From Hymenobacter busanensis (GTDB taxonomy: Bacteria > Bacteroidota > Bacteroidia > Cytophagales > Hymenobacteraceae): a stretch of 64,000 nucleotides of DNA. Shown in pieces: positions 14,507 through 23,661 of this stretch. Both the position numbers and the translations under genes were made by a program. Below the pieces are notes generated by a model. That model searched no databases, was not told the DNA's origin, and saw nothing but the letters and a program-made list of their open reading frames with translations. Every line of letters starts with the position of its first letter. Within the stretch, counting starts at the first letter, position 1. The stretch covers positions 620,001 to 684,000 of the forward strand of contig NZ_VTWU01000003.1 of NCBI RefSeq assembly GCF_008727865.1, written 5' to 3'.

Positions 14507-17500
14507 ATGAACATTCGTACTCTGACCCGCTGGCTACTGGTGCTGGCGGGCAGTTTGGCATGGCACGCCGCTGCCGCTCAGGGCGAAGCCTCGCAAACCG
14601 CGCACCCCACCCGCCCCAACTACCGGGGCGCGGGCAAAGACTGGGAAAAAACCACCCCGCCTGACTCGACTAAGCTGCGCTATTCCGTGTTTCTGATTGG
14701 CGACGTGGGCAAGCCCGCTCCGCGCGAGTCGGGCGGCGAACCGTCGCTCAACTTCCTGCGCCGCGAAATTCTGCGCATGAACGAGCGCAGCACCACCGTC
14801 TACCTCGGCGACAACATCTACGAGTACGGTCTGCCGCCCGTGGGCGCCCTCGACCGCAAAGTGTCGGAGCAGCGCCTCATCGACCAGATTGAGGTGCTGC
14901 GCGGCTACAAGGGCGAGAAGTACATGATTCCGGGTAACCACGACTGGAAACAGGGCCTGAAAGGTTCGGTGGAGCAGGTCATTCGGGCCCAGACGTTCAT
15001 CGAGGACTACATGGCCAAGGACTCGGCCAGCTTCAACCGCACGGGCGCCTTCTACGTGCCCGCCAACGCCTGCCCCGGCCCCTACGAGATTCTGGTGCAG
15101 GACGACCTGGCCGTCATTGCCATCAACTCGCAGTGGTTTCTGCAAACCGCCGAGCGCCCCTACGGCGCCGTGAGCGGCTGCGGCGTGGCCAACGAGGCCG
15201 ATTTCTTCGTGCAGCTCGAAGACCTGATGGCCAAGCACCGCAACAAGAACGTGATTGTGGTGGCCCACCACCCGCTGTTTTCCGACGGCATCCACGGCGG
15301 CTACTTCACCCTGGCCGACCACTTCTTTCCGCTCAGCATCGTCTACAAATACGCGTTTCTGCCGCTGCCCATCATCGGCTCCATCTACCCCTTCGCCCGC
15401 AAGTACGGCGGCGTGAGCCAAGACATTCCGCACCCCTTGTACCAGCAGTACAAGAAGGGCCTGATGGAAATCTTTGCCAAGTACCCGAACACGATTTACG
15501 CCGCCGGCCACGAGCACAACCTGCAGTACTTCAAGGAAGGCGACCTGCACCACATCGTGTCGGGCTCGGGCTGCAAAACCCAGCACGTGAAGCCCGGCTC
15601 GGGTGGCGACGCCCTGTTTTCGGACAAGGAGAAAGGCTGGGCCCGCGTGAACTACTACCAGAACGGCGAAGTGTGGGTGGAATACTGGATTCCGAATGAA
15701 ACCGGGCAGAGCGGCCGCATGGTGTTCCGCCAGCCGCTGTACGCCAAAGCCGCCGTGGCCGGCGACGCGCCCACGGCCCCTATGCTGGGCGCCAATATTC
15801 CCGGTCGGCCCAACTTCAAGGACAGCACCGTAACGGTGGCCATCAACACGCGCTACGCCAAGCGCGGCGGGCTGCACCGCGCTTTCTTTGGCAACCACTA
15901 CCGGCAGGAGTGGGCCACGCCGGTGCAGTTTCCGGTGCTCGATATGGCCCGCGAAAAAGGCGGCCTGGAACCCTACAAAATCGGCGGCGGCAAGCAAACG
16001 GCGTCGCTGAAAGTGCGCAACGAGGCCGGCCAGAACTTCACCCTGCGCGGCCTCGACAAAGACCCCGCCGCCGTGCTGCCCGAGGCCCTGCGCGAAACCG
16101 CCGCCCGCGACATTCTGCAGGACCAGATTTCGGCCCAGCACCCCTACGCCGCGTTTGCGGTGGCGCCGCTGGCCGAAGCCGCCAAAATTCTGCACACCAA
16201 CCCCGAGCGCCGCTTCATTCCGCGCGACCCGCTGCTGGGCCAGTACCTGGCCCGCTTTGCCGACACGCCCGCCATGATTGAGGAGGACGCCAAGGACGAC
16301 CAAAGCAACGTGGCTTCGCTGGGCAACGCCAAAAACCTGGTGGGCACCGAGAAAGTGCTGGAGCGCCTGCGCCAAGACAACGACAACAAGATCAAAGCCA
16401 AGAGCTTCGCCCGCTCGCGCCTGTTCGATATGTGGATTGGCGACTGGGACCGGCACGAAGACCAGTGGCGCTGGGCCGAGTTCAAGGACGAGGAAGGCGA
16501 CCGGACCTTTGAGGCCGTGCCCGAAGACCGCGACATTGCCTTCTTCAAGGGCGACGGGTTTTTCCCCTGGATTGCCTCGCGCAAGTGGGCCATCCGCAAC
16601 TTCCAGAATTTCGGGCCCGATTACGCCGACTGGAAAGGCCTGAACCTAACGGCGCTGAGCAACGACCGGGTGTTTCTGGGCGAGGTGTCGAAGGAAGATT
16701 GGGTGAAGGCCGCCGAAGAAATGAAGGCCCGCCTCACCGACGCCGTTATCGACAAAGCCCTGCACGCCTGGCCCGATAACATCTACCAGCTGCACGGCCC
16801 CGAAATAGCCGCCAAGCTTAAGAGCCGCCGCGACCTGCTGCCCAAGCTGGCCGCCGACTACTACGAGGTGCTCAACCAGAAAGTGGAAGTGAAGGGCAGC
16901 GAGAAAGACGAGCGGTTCTTCGTGGAGCGCCTGCCCGACGACAAAACCCGGGTGACGGTGAAGAAAGTGAACAAGGAGGGCCAAACCACCAAAACCCTCT
17001 GGGAGCAAACCTACGACGGCAAAGTAACCCGCGAAATCCGCCTCTACGGCCTGGCCGGTCACGACAGCTACCGCGTGACCGGCGACGTGAGCAAGGGCAC
17101 GCGCGTGCGCATCATCGGCGGCATCGACACCGACTCCATCACCGACCTCTCGCGGGTGCGCGGCAGCCTGTTCCGCCACTACACGCAAGTATACGACGCC
17201 GATTCGGGCAACGTCATTCGGCCGGGCGACGAAACGCGCCTGCGCCTGGAGCCCGGCACCGAGGTGAGCCGCTACGACTATCCTACCCGCACCGACAAGA
17301 AAGACTACAAGCTGCCCTACTTCGGGCCGGCCGCCTACTTCGGCTACAACATCGACGACGGCGTGTTCATCGGCGGTGGCTTCACCGTGCGCACGTATGG
17401 TTTCCGGCGGGAGCCGTTTGCCACCCAGCAGACGCTGGTGGCCAACTACGCCATCAACCGGCAGGCCTACAACGTGCGCTACACCGGGGCCTTCACCGAT

Positions 17501-18430
17501 GTGTTTGGCAAGTACGATCTGAGCATCACCTCGCAGCTCTACGGGCCGCAGCTGCTCTACAACTACTTTGGCAAGGGCAACAACACCGAAAACGTGACCC
17601 TGAGCCGCGAAGACGACGGCCGCGTCACCAACCGCATCATCAACGACACCTACCGGATCCGCTTCTCGCGCTTTTCGTTTGCGCCCGCGCTGGAAACCGA
17701 CGTGTTCAGCTTCCTCAAGTTCGGTATCGGGCCTCAGTACGACCAATGGCGCATCAGCACCGAAGACCTGGGCAGCGAAATCGTGAAGGGGCTTGATACC
17801 AACGGCAACGGCGTGAGCGGTGCCGCCCTGGGCATCCGCGCCTCCGATTTCGGCCTAAACCGCTACGTGGGCGGCCGCGCCTACCTGAACCTCGATGCCA
17901 GCTCGTCGCCGGTAAACCCGCGCATTGGTTTGCGCTGGGCCAACTCGGTGGAGTACAACCGCCAGATCAACGGCGAGGAGCTGCAGTACGGCCGCCTGGC
18001 CTCCGAAGTGCGCTTTTACCTCTCGCCCAACTTCCCGTTCCAGCTCACCTGGGCCGGCCGCATCGGGGCCGCCCGCAACCTGGGCGACTACCGCTTTTAC
18101 CAGGCCAACACGCTGGGCGGCACCACCAACCTGCGCGGCTACCGCCGCACGCGCTACGCCGGCCGCAGCACCGTGTACGCCAACGCCGAAGCCCGCCTGC
18201 AGCTCTTCACCTTCAACGCCTACCTCGTGCCCGGCAAGTTCGGTATCCTGGGCCTGGCCGATGCGGCCCGCGTGTACAGCAGCCAGGACCGCCGCACTGG
18301 TCTTGCGGCCTTCCACAGCGGGTTCGGCGGTGGCGTGTGGGTCGATATTCTGAAGCAGGCCGTCATCAACGCCACGTATTCGGTGGGCGAAGAACGGCTG
18401 GTGAACATAGGGTTCGACTTCCTATTTTAG
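14507..18430 (+). CDS. Secreted metallophosphoesterase with kinase-like middle and outer-membrane beta-barrel
   Basis: 1307 residues from the ATG at 14507, which starts a good signal peptide ending AWHAAAAQG; an upstream in-frame ATG at 14477 would only add 10 residues. Residues 60-340 are a calcineurin-like phosphoesterase: Asp66 (IGDVG), Asp102 (GDN), Asn144-His145-Asp146 (GNHD), His254 (AHHP), His335/His337 (GHEH). Around 640-680 is GDWDRHEDQW then VPEDRDIAFF, like the catalytic and metal-binding loops of HipA/PI3K/FAM20-type kinases. The last 350 residues are a surface-antigen barrel ending in Phe (NIGFDFLF). The phosphoesterase and barrel are clear; the kinase likeness is inference. Confidence 0.8.
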   Translation: MNIRTLTRWLLVLAGSLAWHAAAAQGEASQTAHPTRPNYRGAGKDWEKTTPPDSTKLRYSVFLIGDVGKPAPRESGGEPSLNFLRREILRMNERSTTVYLGDNIYEYGLPPVGALDRKVSEQRLIDQIEVLRGYKGEKYMIPGNHDWKQGLKGSVEQVIRAQTFIEDYMAKDSASFNRTGAFYVPANACPGPYEILVQDDLAVIAINSQWFLQTAERPYGAVSGCGVANEADFFVQLEDLMAKHRNKNVIVVAHHPLFSDGIHGGYFTLADHFFPLSIVYKYAFLPLPIIGSIYPFARKYGGVSQDIPHPLYQQYKKGLMEIFAKYPNTIYAAGHEHNLQYFKEGDLHHIVSGSGCKTQHVKPGSGGDALFSDKEKGWARVNYYQNGEVWVEYWIPNETGQSGRMVFRQPLYAKAAVAGDAPTAPMLGANIPGRPNFKDSTVTVAINTRYAKRGGLHRAFFGNHYRQEWATPVQFPVLDMAREKGGLEPYKIGGGKQTASLKVRNEAGQNFTLRGLDKDPAAVLPEALRETAARDILQDQISAQHPYAAFAVAPLAEAAKILHTNPERRFIPRDPLLGQYLARFADTPAMIEEDAKDDQSNVASLGNAKNLVGTEKVLERLRQDNDNKIKAKSFARSRLFDMWIGDWDRHEDQWRWAEFKDEEGDRTFEAVPEDRDIAFFKGDGFFPWIASRKWAIRNFQNFGPDYADWKGLNLTALSNDRVFLGEVSKEDWVKAAEEMKARLTDAVIDKALHAWPDNIYQLHGPEIAAKLKSRRDLLPKLAADYYEVLNQKVEVKGSEKDERFFVERLPDDKTRVTVKKVNKEGQTTKTLWEQTYDGKVTREIRLYGLAGHDSYRVTGDVSKGTRVRIIGGIDTDSITDLSRVRGSLFRHYTQVYDADSGNVIRPGDETRLRLEPGTEVSRYDYPTRTDKKDYKLPYFGPAAYFGYNIDDGVFIGGGFTVRTYGFRREPFATQQTLVANYAINRQAYNVRYTGAFTDVFGKYDLSITSQLYGPQLLYNYFGKGNNTENVTLSREDDGRVTNRIINDTYRIRFSRFSFAPALETDVFSFLKFGIGPQYDQWRISTEDLGSEIVKGLDTNGNGVSGAALGIRASDFGLNRYVGGRAYLNLDASSSPVNPRIGLRWANSVEYNRQINGEELQYGRLASEVRFYLSPNFPFQLTWAGRIGAARNLGDYRFYQANTLGGTTNLRGYRRTRYAGRSTVYANAEARLQLFTFNAYLVPGKFGILGLADAARVYSSQDRRTGLAAFHSGFGGGVWVDILKQAVINATYSVGEERLVNIGFDFLF

Positions 18431-18454
18431 CCCCGCCGAAAGCCACCAACAACC

Positions 18455-18502
18455 AACCGCGCCGCCGTGCTTCGCCTCAGTGGCAAGCCCGGTGGCGCGG
18501 TT
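18455..18502 (+). terminator. Rho-independent terminator
   Basis: AACCGCGCCGCC (18455-18466) pairs with GGTGGCGCGGTT (18491-18502), followed by a run of T. It lies 25 bases after the barrel-protein stop. Confidence 0.8.
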
Positions 18503-18519
18503 TTTTGGGCTGTAGCGGG

Positions 18520-19230
18520 CTACGCTTGCGGCGTTGCCGGCACGCGGTCTGCATCGCGCACCACCACGGTGAGCGTGGTGGCCACGTAGTGATTTTGCTG
18601 CTCGTGCGCGGTTTTGCCCACGGCGTCGAAGTCGCCGTTGAGGTCGGTGAAACTCGCCACCTGCGTAAACAGCGTGCGGTCCTCCACATCCGTGAGCAGC
18701 GAGCCGACGGTGGTGCCCAACTGCAGAATCAGGTTGACGGCCTGGGTAGGGGCCGTGGCAATGGCGCCGGCCACTTGCGACACCAGGTTTTGATAAGGCG
18801 CACTGGTTTTGGCCGCGGCCAGCACCTGGGCGGTGTTCCGCAGTTGTTTCTTGCTTTTGAGCAGCGACACTAACACATGAATCTGCGACGGCGGCCGGCT
18901 GCTGTCGTCTTTCTTCCAGTAGTACACGGTGCGGTCTACTAGCAGCGCGTCGTCGTCGTTCACGCCCTGAAAGCCTTCCAGGCTCAAGGTTTGCGGCTCC
19001 TGCATCAGGTCATCGAAAATGACGACCAGCAGGTACACATCGGCGCGGCCGGGAAAGGGGCCCACGCGCGGCGTGTGGTTGTCTTTCACCAGCACCCGCG
19101 AGAGGCGAATTTCAATGCCGCTCACGTGGGCCGAGTCGGGTACGGCGCTGCGCCCAATGGGCCACGGGGCGGTTTGGTCGGTGGTAGCCGTGGTGGAAAG
19201 AATAGCGTCGGTTTGCAGGTTGATGGCCAT
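18520..19230 (-). CDS. Conserved-looking hypothetical protein
   Basis: 236 residues, hydrophilic and without signal peptide. The N-terminal 140 residues alternate beta strands and acidic loops (VYLLVVIFDDL, VNDDDALLVDRTVYYWKKDD). The middle is a helical Ala/Leu-rich stretch (QVLAAAKTSAPYQ to LLTDVEDRT), and the end is a beta segment (VATTLTVVVRD). The LFTQV-SFTDLNGDFD segment and repeated strand pattern might be a C2- or PLAT-like sandwich, but I do not recognise a family. It converges on the preceding gene and is monocistronic. The 289 bases to the next gene hold nothing obvious. Confidence 0.55.
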   Translation of the reverse strand: MAINLQTDAILSTTATTDQTAPWPIGRSAVPDSAHVSGIEIRLSRVLVKDNHTPRVGPFPGRADVYLLVVIFDDLMQEPQTLSLEGFQGVNDDDALLVDRTVYYWKKDDSSRPPSQIHVLVSLLKSKKQLRNTAQVLAAAKTSAPYQNLVSQVAGAIATAPTQAVNLILQLGTTVGSLLTDVEDRTLFTQVASFTDLNGDFDAVGKTAHEQQNHYVATTLTVVVRDADRVPATPQA

Positions 19231-19519
19231 GAGCGTAGGAAAATGCGGCGCGCGTACCAGGGCCAGCGGGCAAATACAAGGGAACTGGCAAGGCCCAGTC
19301 GGCGCAGCAGCAAAGGACTAGTGCAGTAGTAATATAGTCGGTTTTGTATGCACTTGCGGCGAAGGGTCTGGAGCCAAGGCACTTGCTGCGGCATGGCGCC
19401 ACACCAAGCCGAGGCTACGGACTTCGACGACAGGCCGGCAGCGGCAGCCATTTCTTGTTGCTGCACGTAACAGGCTAACGACTTTCATTTCCTCTCCACT
19501 AGCTTTTGCCGCAGGCTGT

Positions 19520-20662
19520 ATGACTGCTTTCACGTTTACTTGCCGTTTCTCGTATCTGGCATTTGCCGGTCTGCTGGCTGCCAGCGCCGCGCGGGCCCAA
19601 GACACGCCGGTGCGCCGCACGCCCGTGTACCCGCCGCCGGCCCCGCTGGCCACCGACACCACCAGCGCCGACCAAGTGGGCCGCAGCCAGGAGTTTGCGG
19701 TGCCTTCGGTGCTGGGCATGGGCCCAAGCAAAGGCCTGGTGCTGCACTACGAGCGGCTGGCCGACTACAGCATCAAGACCACCGAGTTTCGCAACAGCCC
19801 CGACGTCAATACCAACCACAACACCACCGTCACCAAGAATGCCCGGGCATTTGTGAAGGCCTACGCGCCGCTCATCAACCACCCGCACCTGAAAGTGGTG
19901 CTGGGCGTGAACTACGATCGGGAGGAGTTCAACTTCAAAGACCCCGCGGCCTCGTCGCTCTACCGCAACCTGGAGGAAAAAGGCCTGAAAGTGCTCGGGG
20001 CGCAGCTGGCCGTCATTCGGCCCGTCGACGAAGTGCACTGGTACATTGCGCGGGTGAAGGGGGAGCTGAACGGCGACTACACCTCCGGGGAGCTGACGGT
20101 GCCGGACTATCTGAAAATGTCGGCCGAGTTCATCTACGGCTGGAAACGCACGCCCAACTTTGCCTGGGGCGTGGGCGCGCAGCTAGGCTACACGTTTGGG
20201 CGGCAGAGCATCTACCCGGTCATTCTCTACAACCGCACCTGGAATTCCCATTGGGGCGTCGAGTCGCTGTTTCCGGCCCGCGTGTCGTTTCGCTACAACC
20301 TCACCCGCAGCACCCTGCTCTACGCGGGCTACACCGTCGACGGCTACAACTACAACATCAAGCTGCGCGAGCAGCTCGACAACGGCCTGCAAACGCTCAT
20401 CGTGCGGCAAAACGAGATTAAACCGCGCCTGCGGCTAGAGCGCGAGATATACGATTTCCTGTGGTTCGGACTGGAAGGCGGCTACCGCTACAACGCCTCG
20501 TTCAACGCCCTCGACGAAACCAATAACAAAGGCTTCAGCCTGTTTCGCGGCTCGGCCCGCAACCTGGCCGTCGACAACACCTTGGGCGGCGCGCCCTACG
20601 CCAGCCTAGAGCTGTTTATCGTGCCGCCGCGCAAGTTCCTGAACAAGACGGCCAGTAAATAG
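19520..20662 (+). CDS. DUF6268-type outer-membrane beta-barrel protein
   Basis: 380 residues. A signal peptide (about residues 1-26, ending AASAARAQ) is followed by a Pro/Thr linker and then alternating amphipathic strands (VLGVNYDREEFNF, EFIYGWKRTPN, GAQLGYTFGRQSIYPV, ARVSFRYNL, LLYAGYTVDGYNYNI), typical of an outer-membrane barrel. The overall layout matches DUF6268 family proteins of Bacteroidota, whose function is unknown. It ends before a very strong bidirectional terminator shared with ppk1. Confidence 0.65.
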   Translation: MTAFTFTCRFSYLAFAGLLAASAARAQDTPVRRTPVYPPPAPLATDTTSADQVGRSQEFAVPSVLGMGPSKGLVLHYERLADYSIKTTEFRNSPDVNTNHNTTVTKNARAFVKAYAPLINHPHLKVVLGVNYDREEFNFKDPAASSLYRNLEEKGLKVLGAQLAVIRPVDEVHWYIARVKGELNGDYTSGELTVPDYLKMSAEFIYGWKRTPNFAWGVGAQLGYTFGRQSIYPVILYNRTWNSHWGVESLFPARVSFRYNLTRSTLLYAGYTVDGYNYNIKLREQLDNGLQTLIVRQNEIKPRLRLEREIYDFLWFGLEGGYRYNASFNALDETNNKGFSLFRGSARNLAVDNTLGGAPYASLELFIVPPRKFLNKTASK

Positions 20663-20673
20663 CCGCTTTAGCC

Positions 20674-20722
20674 CATACTGAAAAAGCCCGTGCTGGTGGT
20701 CAACACGGGCTTTTTCAGTATG
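20674..20722. terminator. Strong bidirectional terminator
   Basis: A perfect 19-base stem (20674-20692 with 20704-20722) with A5 and T5 tracts inside it, between the convergent DUF6268 and ppk1 genes. Confidence 0.9.
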
Positions 20723-20739
20723 GACTCGGTCGAAAGAGG

Positions 20740-22872
20740 TTACCCAGCCGCCTTGCTGCTGCGCGGGCGCTTTTTGCTCTGCTTCTGCAGGTAATCGTAG
20801 GTAGCGGCCTGTGCGTGCACCGCCGCGTCGCCTTCGGCCCCCGTGAGTAGGTGGTTCTGCCAGTCGCGCGACTTCACGTTGTCCTGGCGCTGCAAGTCGA
20901 GCAGCAGGCGCACTTCGGCGCGCACCGCGTCGTCGTAGAGCGGGAAGGCCACTTCCACGCGGCGGTCGAGGTTGCGCGCCATCCAGTCGGCCGAGGCGAT
21001 GTAGACCTTTTCTTCGCCACCGTTGGCAAACACGTACACCCGCGCGTGCTCCAGGTAGCGGTCCACAATGCCGCGCTGCGAGATGGTGTCGCTCTGGCCT
21101 ACCACACCCGGCACCAGGCACGAAATACCCCGAATGAGCAGCTCCACGCGCACGCCGGCCCGGCTGGCCTCGTAGAGCTTGTGAATCATGCCGTCGTCCT
21201 GCAGGGCATTTAGCTTGAGCAGAATGTACGCCTCGCGGCCGTTCACGGCATTGTCGATTTCGGCATCGACAAGGGCCGTGAGGCGCTGGCGCAGCTCAAA
21301 CGGCGCTACCAGCAGGTGCTCGAACGGCTCGGGCTGCTTGCCGTCCTGAAAAAACCGGAAAATGCGGGCCATTTCGCCCGTCAGCCGCTCGTCGGCGGTA
21401 AACAGGCCGTGGTCGGCATACACGCCGGCCGTCGATTCGTTGAAGTTGCCGGTGCTCAGGTAGGCGTAGCGGCGCACGGCTTCGTCGGCTCCTTCGCGGC
21501 GGGTTACCAGCAGCAGCTTGGCGTGCACTTTCAGCTCGGGCACGCCGTAAATGACGGTGGCTCCGGCCTCTTCCAGCTTTTCGGCCCACCGAATGTTGCT
21601 TTCTTCGTCGAAGCGGGCTTTCAGCTCCACCACCACGGTCACGTGCTTGCCGTGTTTGGCGGCTTTGAGCAGGGCTTTGGCCACTTCGCTCTTGCTGCCC
21701 ACGCGGTACAGCGTAATGTGAATGTCGGTGACGAGCGGGTCTTTGCCGGCTTCCTTAATCAACCGCGTCACGTAGTCGAACGACTGGTAGGGGTAGTGAA
21801 TGAGGTGGTCCCGTTGGCCGATGGCGGCCAGCAGGCTGTCGGCTTTGGTGCGAGGCAGCGTGGGGTGGGGCAGCGCCGGCTGCGGCTCGTACTCCAGCTC
21901 CTTCAGGCCAAAGCTCGGGAAGCCGAAAAAGTCGCGGAAGTTGTGGTAGCGGCTGCCTTCCACCAGCTCGTCCTGCCCAATGCCGGTTTTTTGCATTACG
22001 GCCCGCAGCACGGCCTTGGGCATGGTGGGGTCGAAGAGCAGGCGGGCGGGGTAGCCGGTTTCGCGCTTCTGCAGGCTGCTTTTGATTTTGGCCAGCAGGT
22101 TGCCCGACACTTCTTCCTGAATGTCCAGCTCCGCGTCGCGCGACATCTTGATGCTGTGCACCTCCACCGACTTGTACTTCGGAAACAACTCGGCCGCGCA
22201 GCAACGAATCACGTCGTCCAGAAACATCACGTAGTGCTGGCCGTCCTCGTCGGGCGGGAGCTGCACAAAGCGGCCGCCGTGGCGCTTGGTGGGCAATTCC
22301 AGCACCAGCACCCGCTCATCGTCCTCGTGCTTTTTGGCCTTCACCGGGTCGGTCAGCAGCACCGTCAGGTACACGGTCTGGTCTTTCAGAAACAGGTGGT
22401 GCAGGTTGTCGTCGAGCACAATGGGCGACAACAAGTCCTGCACGCGCTGGCGGAAGTACTGCTGCACCCACTCGCGCTGCGAATCGGTCAGGTCGCGGTC
22501 GGCAATAAGGTGAATGCCCCGCTGCCGCAATTCGGGCAGCAATTGCTCCCGAAACGTTTCCCCAAAGGCTTCCTGCTGGCGTTTTACCTCCGTCAGTATT
22601 TGTTCCAGTTGCTGGCTGGGGTCGTCGTTGCCCAGCTTGGCGCGGGTTTTCTTTTTGAGGTTGCGCAGGCGCCGCAGCGTGGCCACCCGCACCTTGAAAT
22701 ACTCGTCTAGGTTCGAGGAGAAGATGGCCAGAAACTTCAGCCGTTCCAGCAGCGGTACAGTCGGCGTTTGGGCCTCCTGCAGCACGCGGGCATTAAAAGT
22801 CAACCAGCTCAGCTCACGGTTGTGAAGCAAAGGTGCTTGCGGAGTACTTGCGGCGGTATCGGGCATGGGCAC
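20740..22872 (-). CDS. ppk1: Polyphosphate kinase 1
   Basis: 710 residues, the usual Ppk1 length. It makes polyphosphate from the terminal phosphate of ATP. It begins with the family N-terminal signature NRELSWLTFNARVLQEA, followed by NLDEYFKVRVA. The autophosphorylated His450 lies in VPELKVHAKLLLV, and the second phospholipase-D-like motif region (YLSTGNFNESTA) follows. A SixA-like phosphatase gene lies 101 bases upstream on the same strand and could share the transcript. The C-terminus ends in a basic Lys/Arg/Ser tail. Confident assignment. Confidence 0.95.
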   Translation of the reverse strand: MPMPDTAASTPQAPLLHNRELSWLTFNARVLQEAQTPTVPLLERLKFLAIFSSNLDEYFKVRVATLRRLRNLKKKTRAKLGNDDPSQQLEQILTEVKRQQEAFGETFREQLLPELRQRGIHLIADRDLTDSQREWVQQYFRQRVQDLLSPIVLDDNLHHLFLKDQTVYLTVLLTDPVKAKKHEDDERVLVLELPTKRHGGRFVQLPPDEDGQHYVMFLDDVIRCCAAELFPKYKSVEVHSIKMSRDAELDIQEEVSGNLLAKIKSSLQKRETGYPARLLFDPTMPKAVLRAVMQKTGIGQDELVEGSRYHNFRDFFGFPSFGLKELEYEPQPALPHPTLPRTKADSLLAAIGQRDHLIHYPYQSFDYVTRLIKEAGKDPLVTDIHITLYRVGSKSEVAKALLKAAKHGKHVTVVVELKARFDEESNIRWAEKLEEAGATVIYGVPELKVHAKLLLVTRREGADEAVRRYAYLSTGNFNESTAGVYADHGLFTADERLTGEMARIFRFFQDGKQPEPFEHLLVAPFELRQRLTALVDAEIDNAVNGREAYILLKLNALQDDGMIHKLYEASRAGVRVELLIRGISCLVPGVVGQSDTISQRGIVDRYLEHARVYVFANGGEEKVYIASADWMARNLDRRVEVAFPLYDDAVRAEVRLLLDLQRQDNVKSRDWQNHLLTGAEGDAAVHAQAATYDYLQKQSKKRPRSSKAAG

Positions 22873-22976
22873 AGCAGGGGAAGAAAAGCAGCGGGAATCG
22901 TGAACGTGGGCCTGCCGAACGGCGTGTGGAACCTGGCAAGGCAGTTATTCGGAGCCGCGAGCGGGCCACAACGGGC

Positions 22977-23474
22977 TTAGGCTTCGTTGTTTTTGGGCGT
23001 GTCGAAGAAGTAGAATTCGGCGTTGGTGCGGTGTACCTGCGCCCAGCTGTCGGTGTGAAAGTGCAGGCACACCACGGCCGCCGTGGGCATTTCGTTCAGC
23101 GGCGACGGCGACAAGGCATTGGCCGTGTCGGTAATGGTGTTGTTGTGGCCCACCAGCAGCACCGATTCGGCCTGGTCGGGCAATTGCTGAATGATGTGCA
23201 ACAGCCCATCCACATCGGCCCCGTAAATATCATCGACCACCTGAATCTGGTCGCTCGGGTACTCTAGCTCTTTGGCTACCAGCGCCGCCGTGCTCAGGGC
23301 CCGTACGGCCCCGCTGCTCACCAGCAAACCGGGCCGAATGTTGCGCTTGGCCAGGGCCTGGCCCATCACCGGCGCGTCGCAGCGGCCGCGGTCGTTCAGG
23401 GGGCGTTCTTTGTCAGACAGGTCGTTGAAGCTCCAGCTCGATTTGGCGTGGCGCATCAGGTACAGGGTTTTCAT
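22977..23474 (-). CDS. sixA: SixA-like histidine phosphatase
   Basis: 165 residues from ATG 23474, or 167 from 23480. The histidine-phosphatase signature LMRHAKSSW places the catalytic His at residue 9. A second catalytic His is in LLVGHNNTI. SixA proteins remove phosphate from phosphohistidine in phosphotransfer proteins; other members act on small molecules. The gene precedes ppk1 on the same strand, hinting at a shared phosphate-related operon. Confidence 0.85.
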   Translation of the reverse strand: MKTLYLMRHAKSSWSFNDLSDKERPLNDRGRCDAPVMGQALAKRNIRPGLLVSSGAVRALSTAALVAKELEYPSDQIQVVDDIYGADVDGLLHIIQQLPDQAESVLLVGHNNTITDTANALSPSPLNEMPTAAVVCLHFHTDSWAQVHRTNAEFYFFDTPKNNEA

Positions 23475-23550
23475 CGGCAACGTGGAGAGAGGGGAAACGG
23501 GCTTCTTTACTCCGCCCGTCGAAAATAGTTATTGGCGGGTACCCACAGCC

Positions 23551-23586
23551 AAAAGCCCGCCCCGCCGGATGGCGAGACGGGCTTTG
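23551..23586 (-). terminator. Terminator of the upstream M43 protease gene
   Basis: AAAAGCCCG (23551-23559) pairs with CGGGCTTT (23578-23585). It lies downstream of the leftward stop at 23662; the A-run reads as T on the transcript strand. Confidence 0.65.
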
Positions 23587-23661
23587 GTTTCAAAGAGCAA
23601 TGGTGAACGGTGGTCAGCCGCCGGCTTGGGCACCGGCGGCCGTTGGAAGCGAGGGTGCGGG

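Noticed and set aside
14534-16456. A 640-codon minus-strand frame opposite the phosphoesterase
   Set aside because: It has no domain signatures and overlaps a region with all calcineurin-type motifs on the plus strand.
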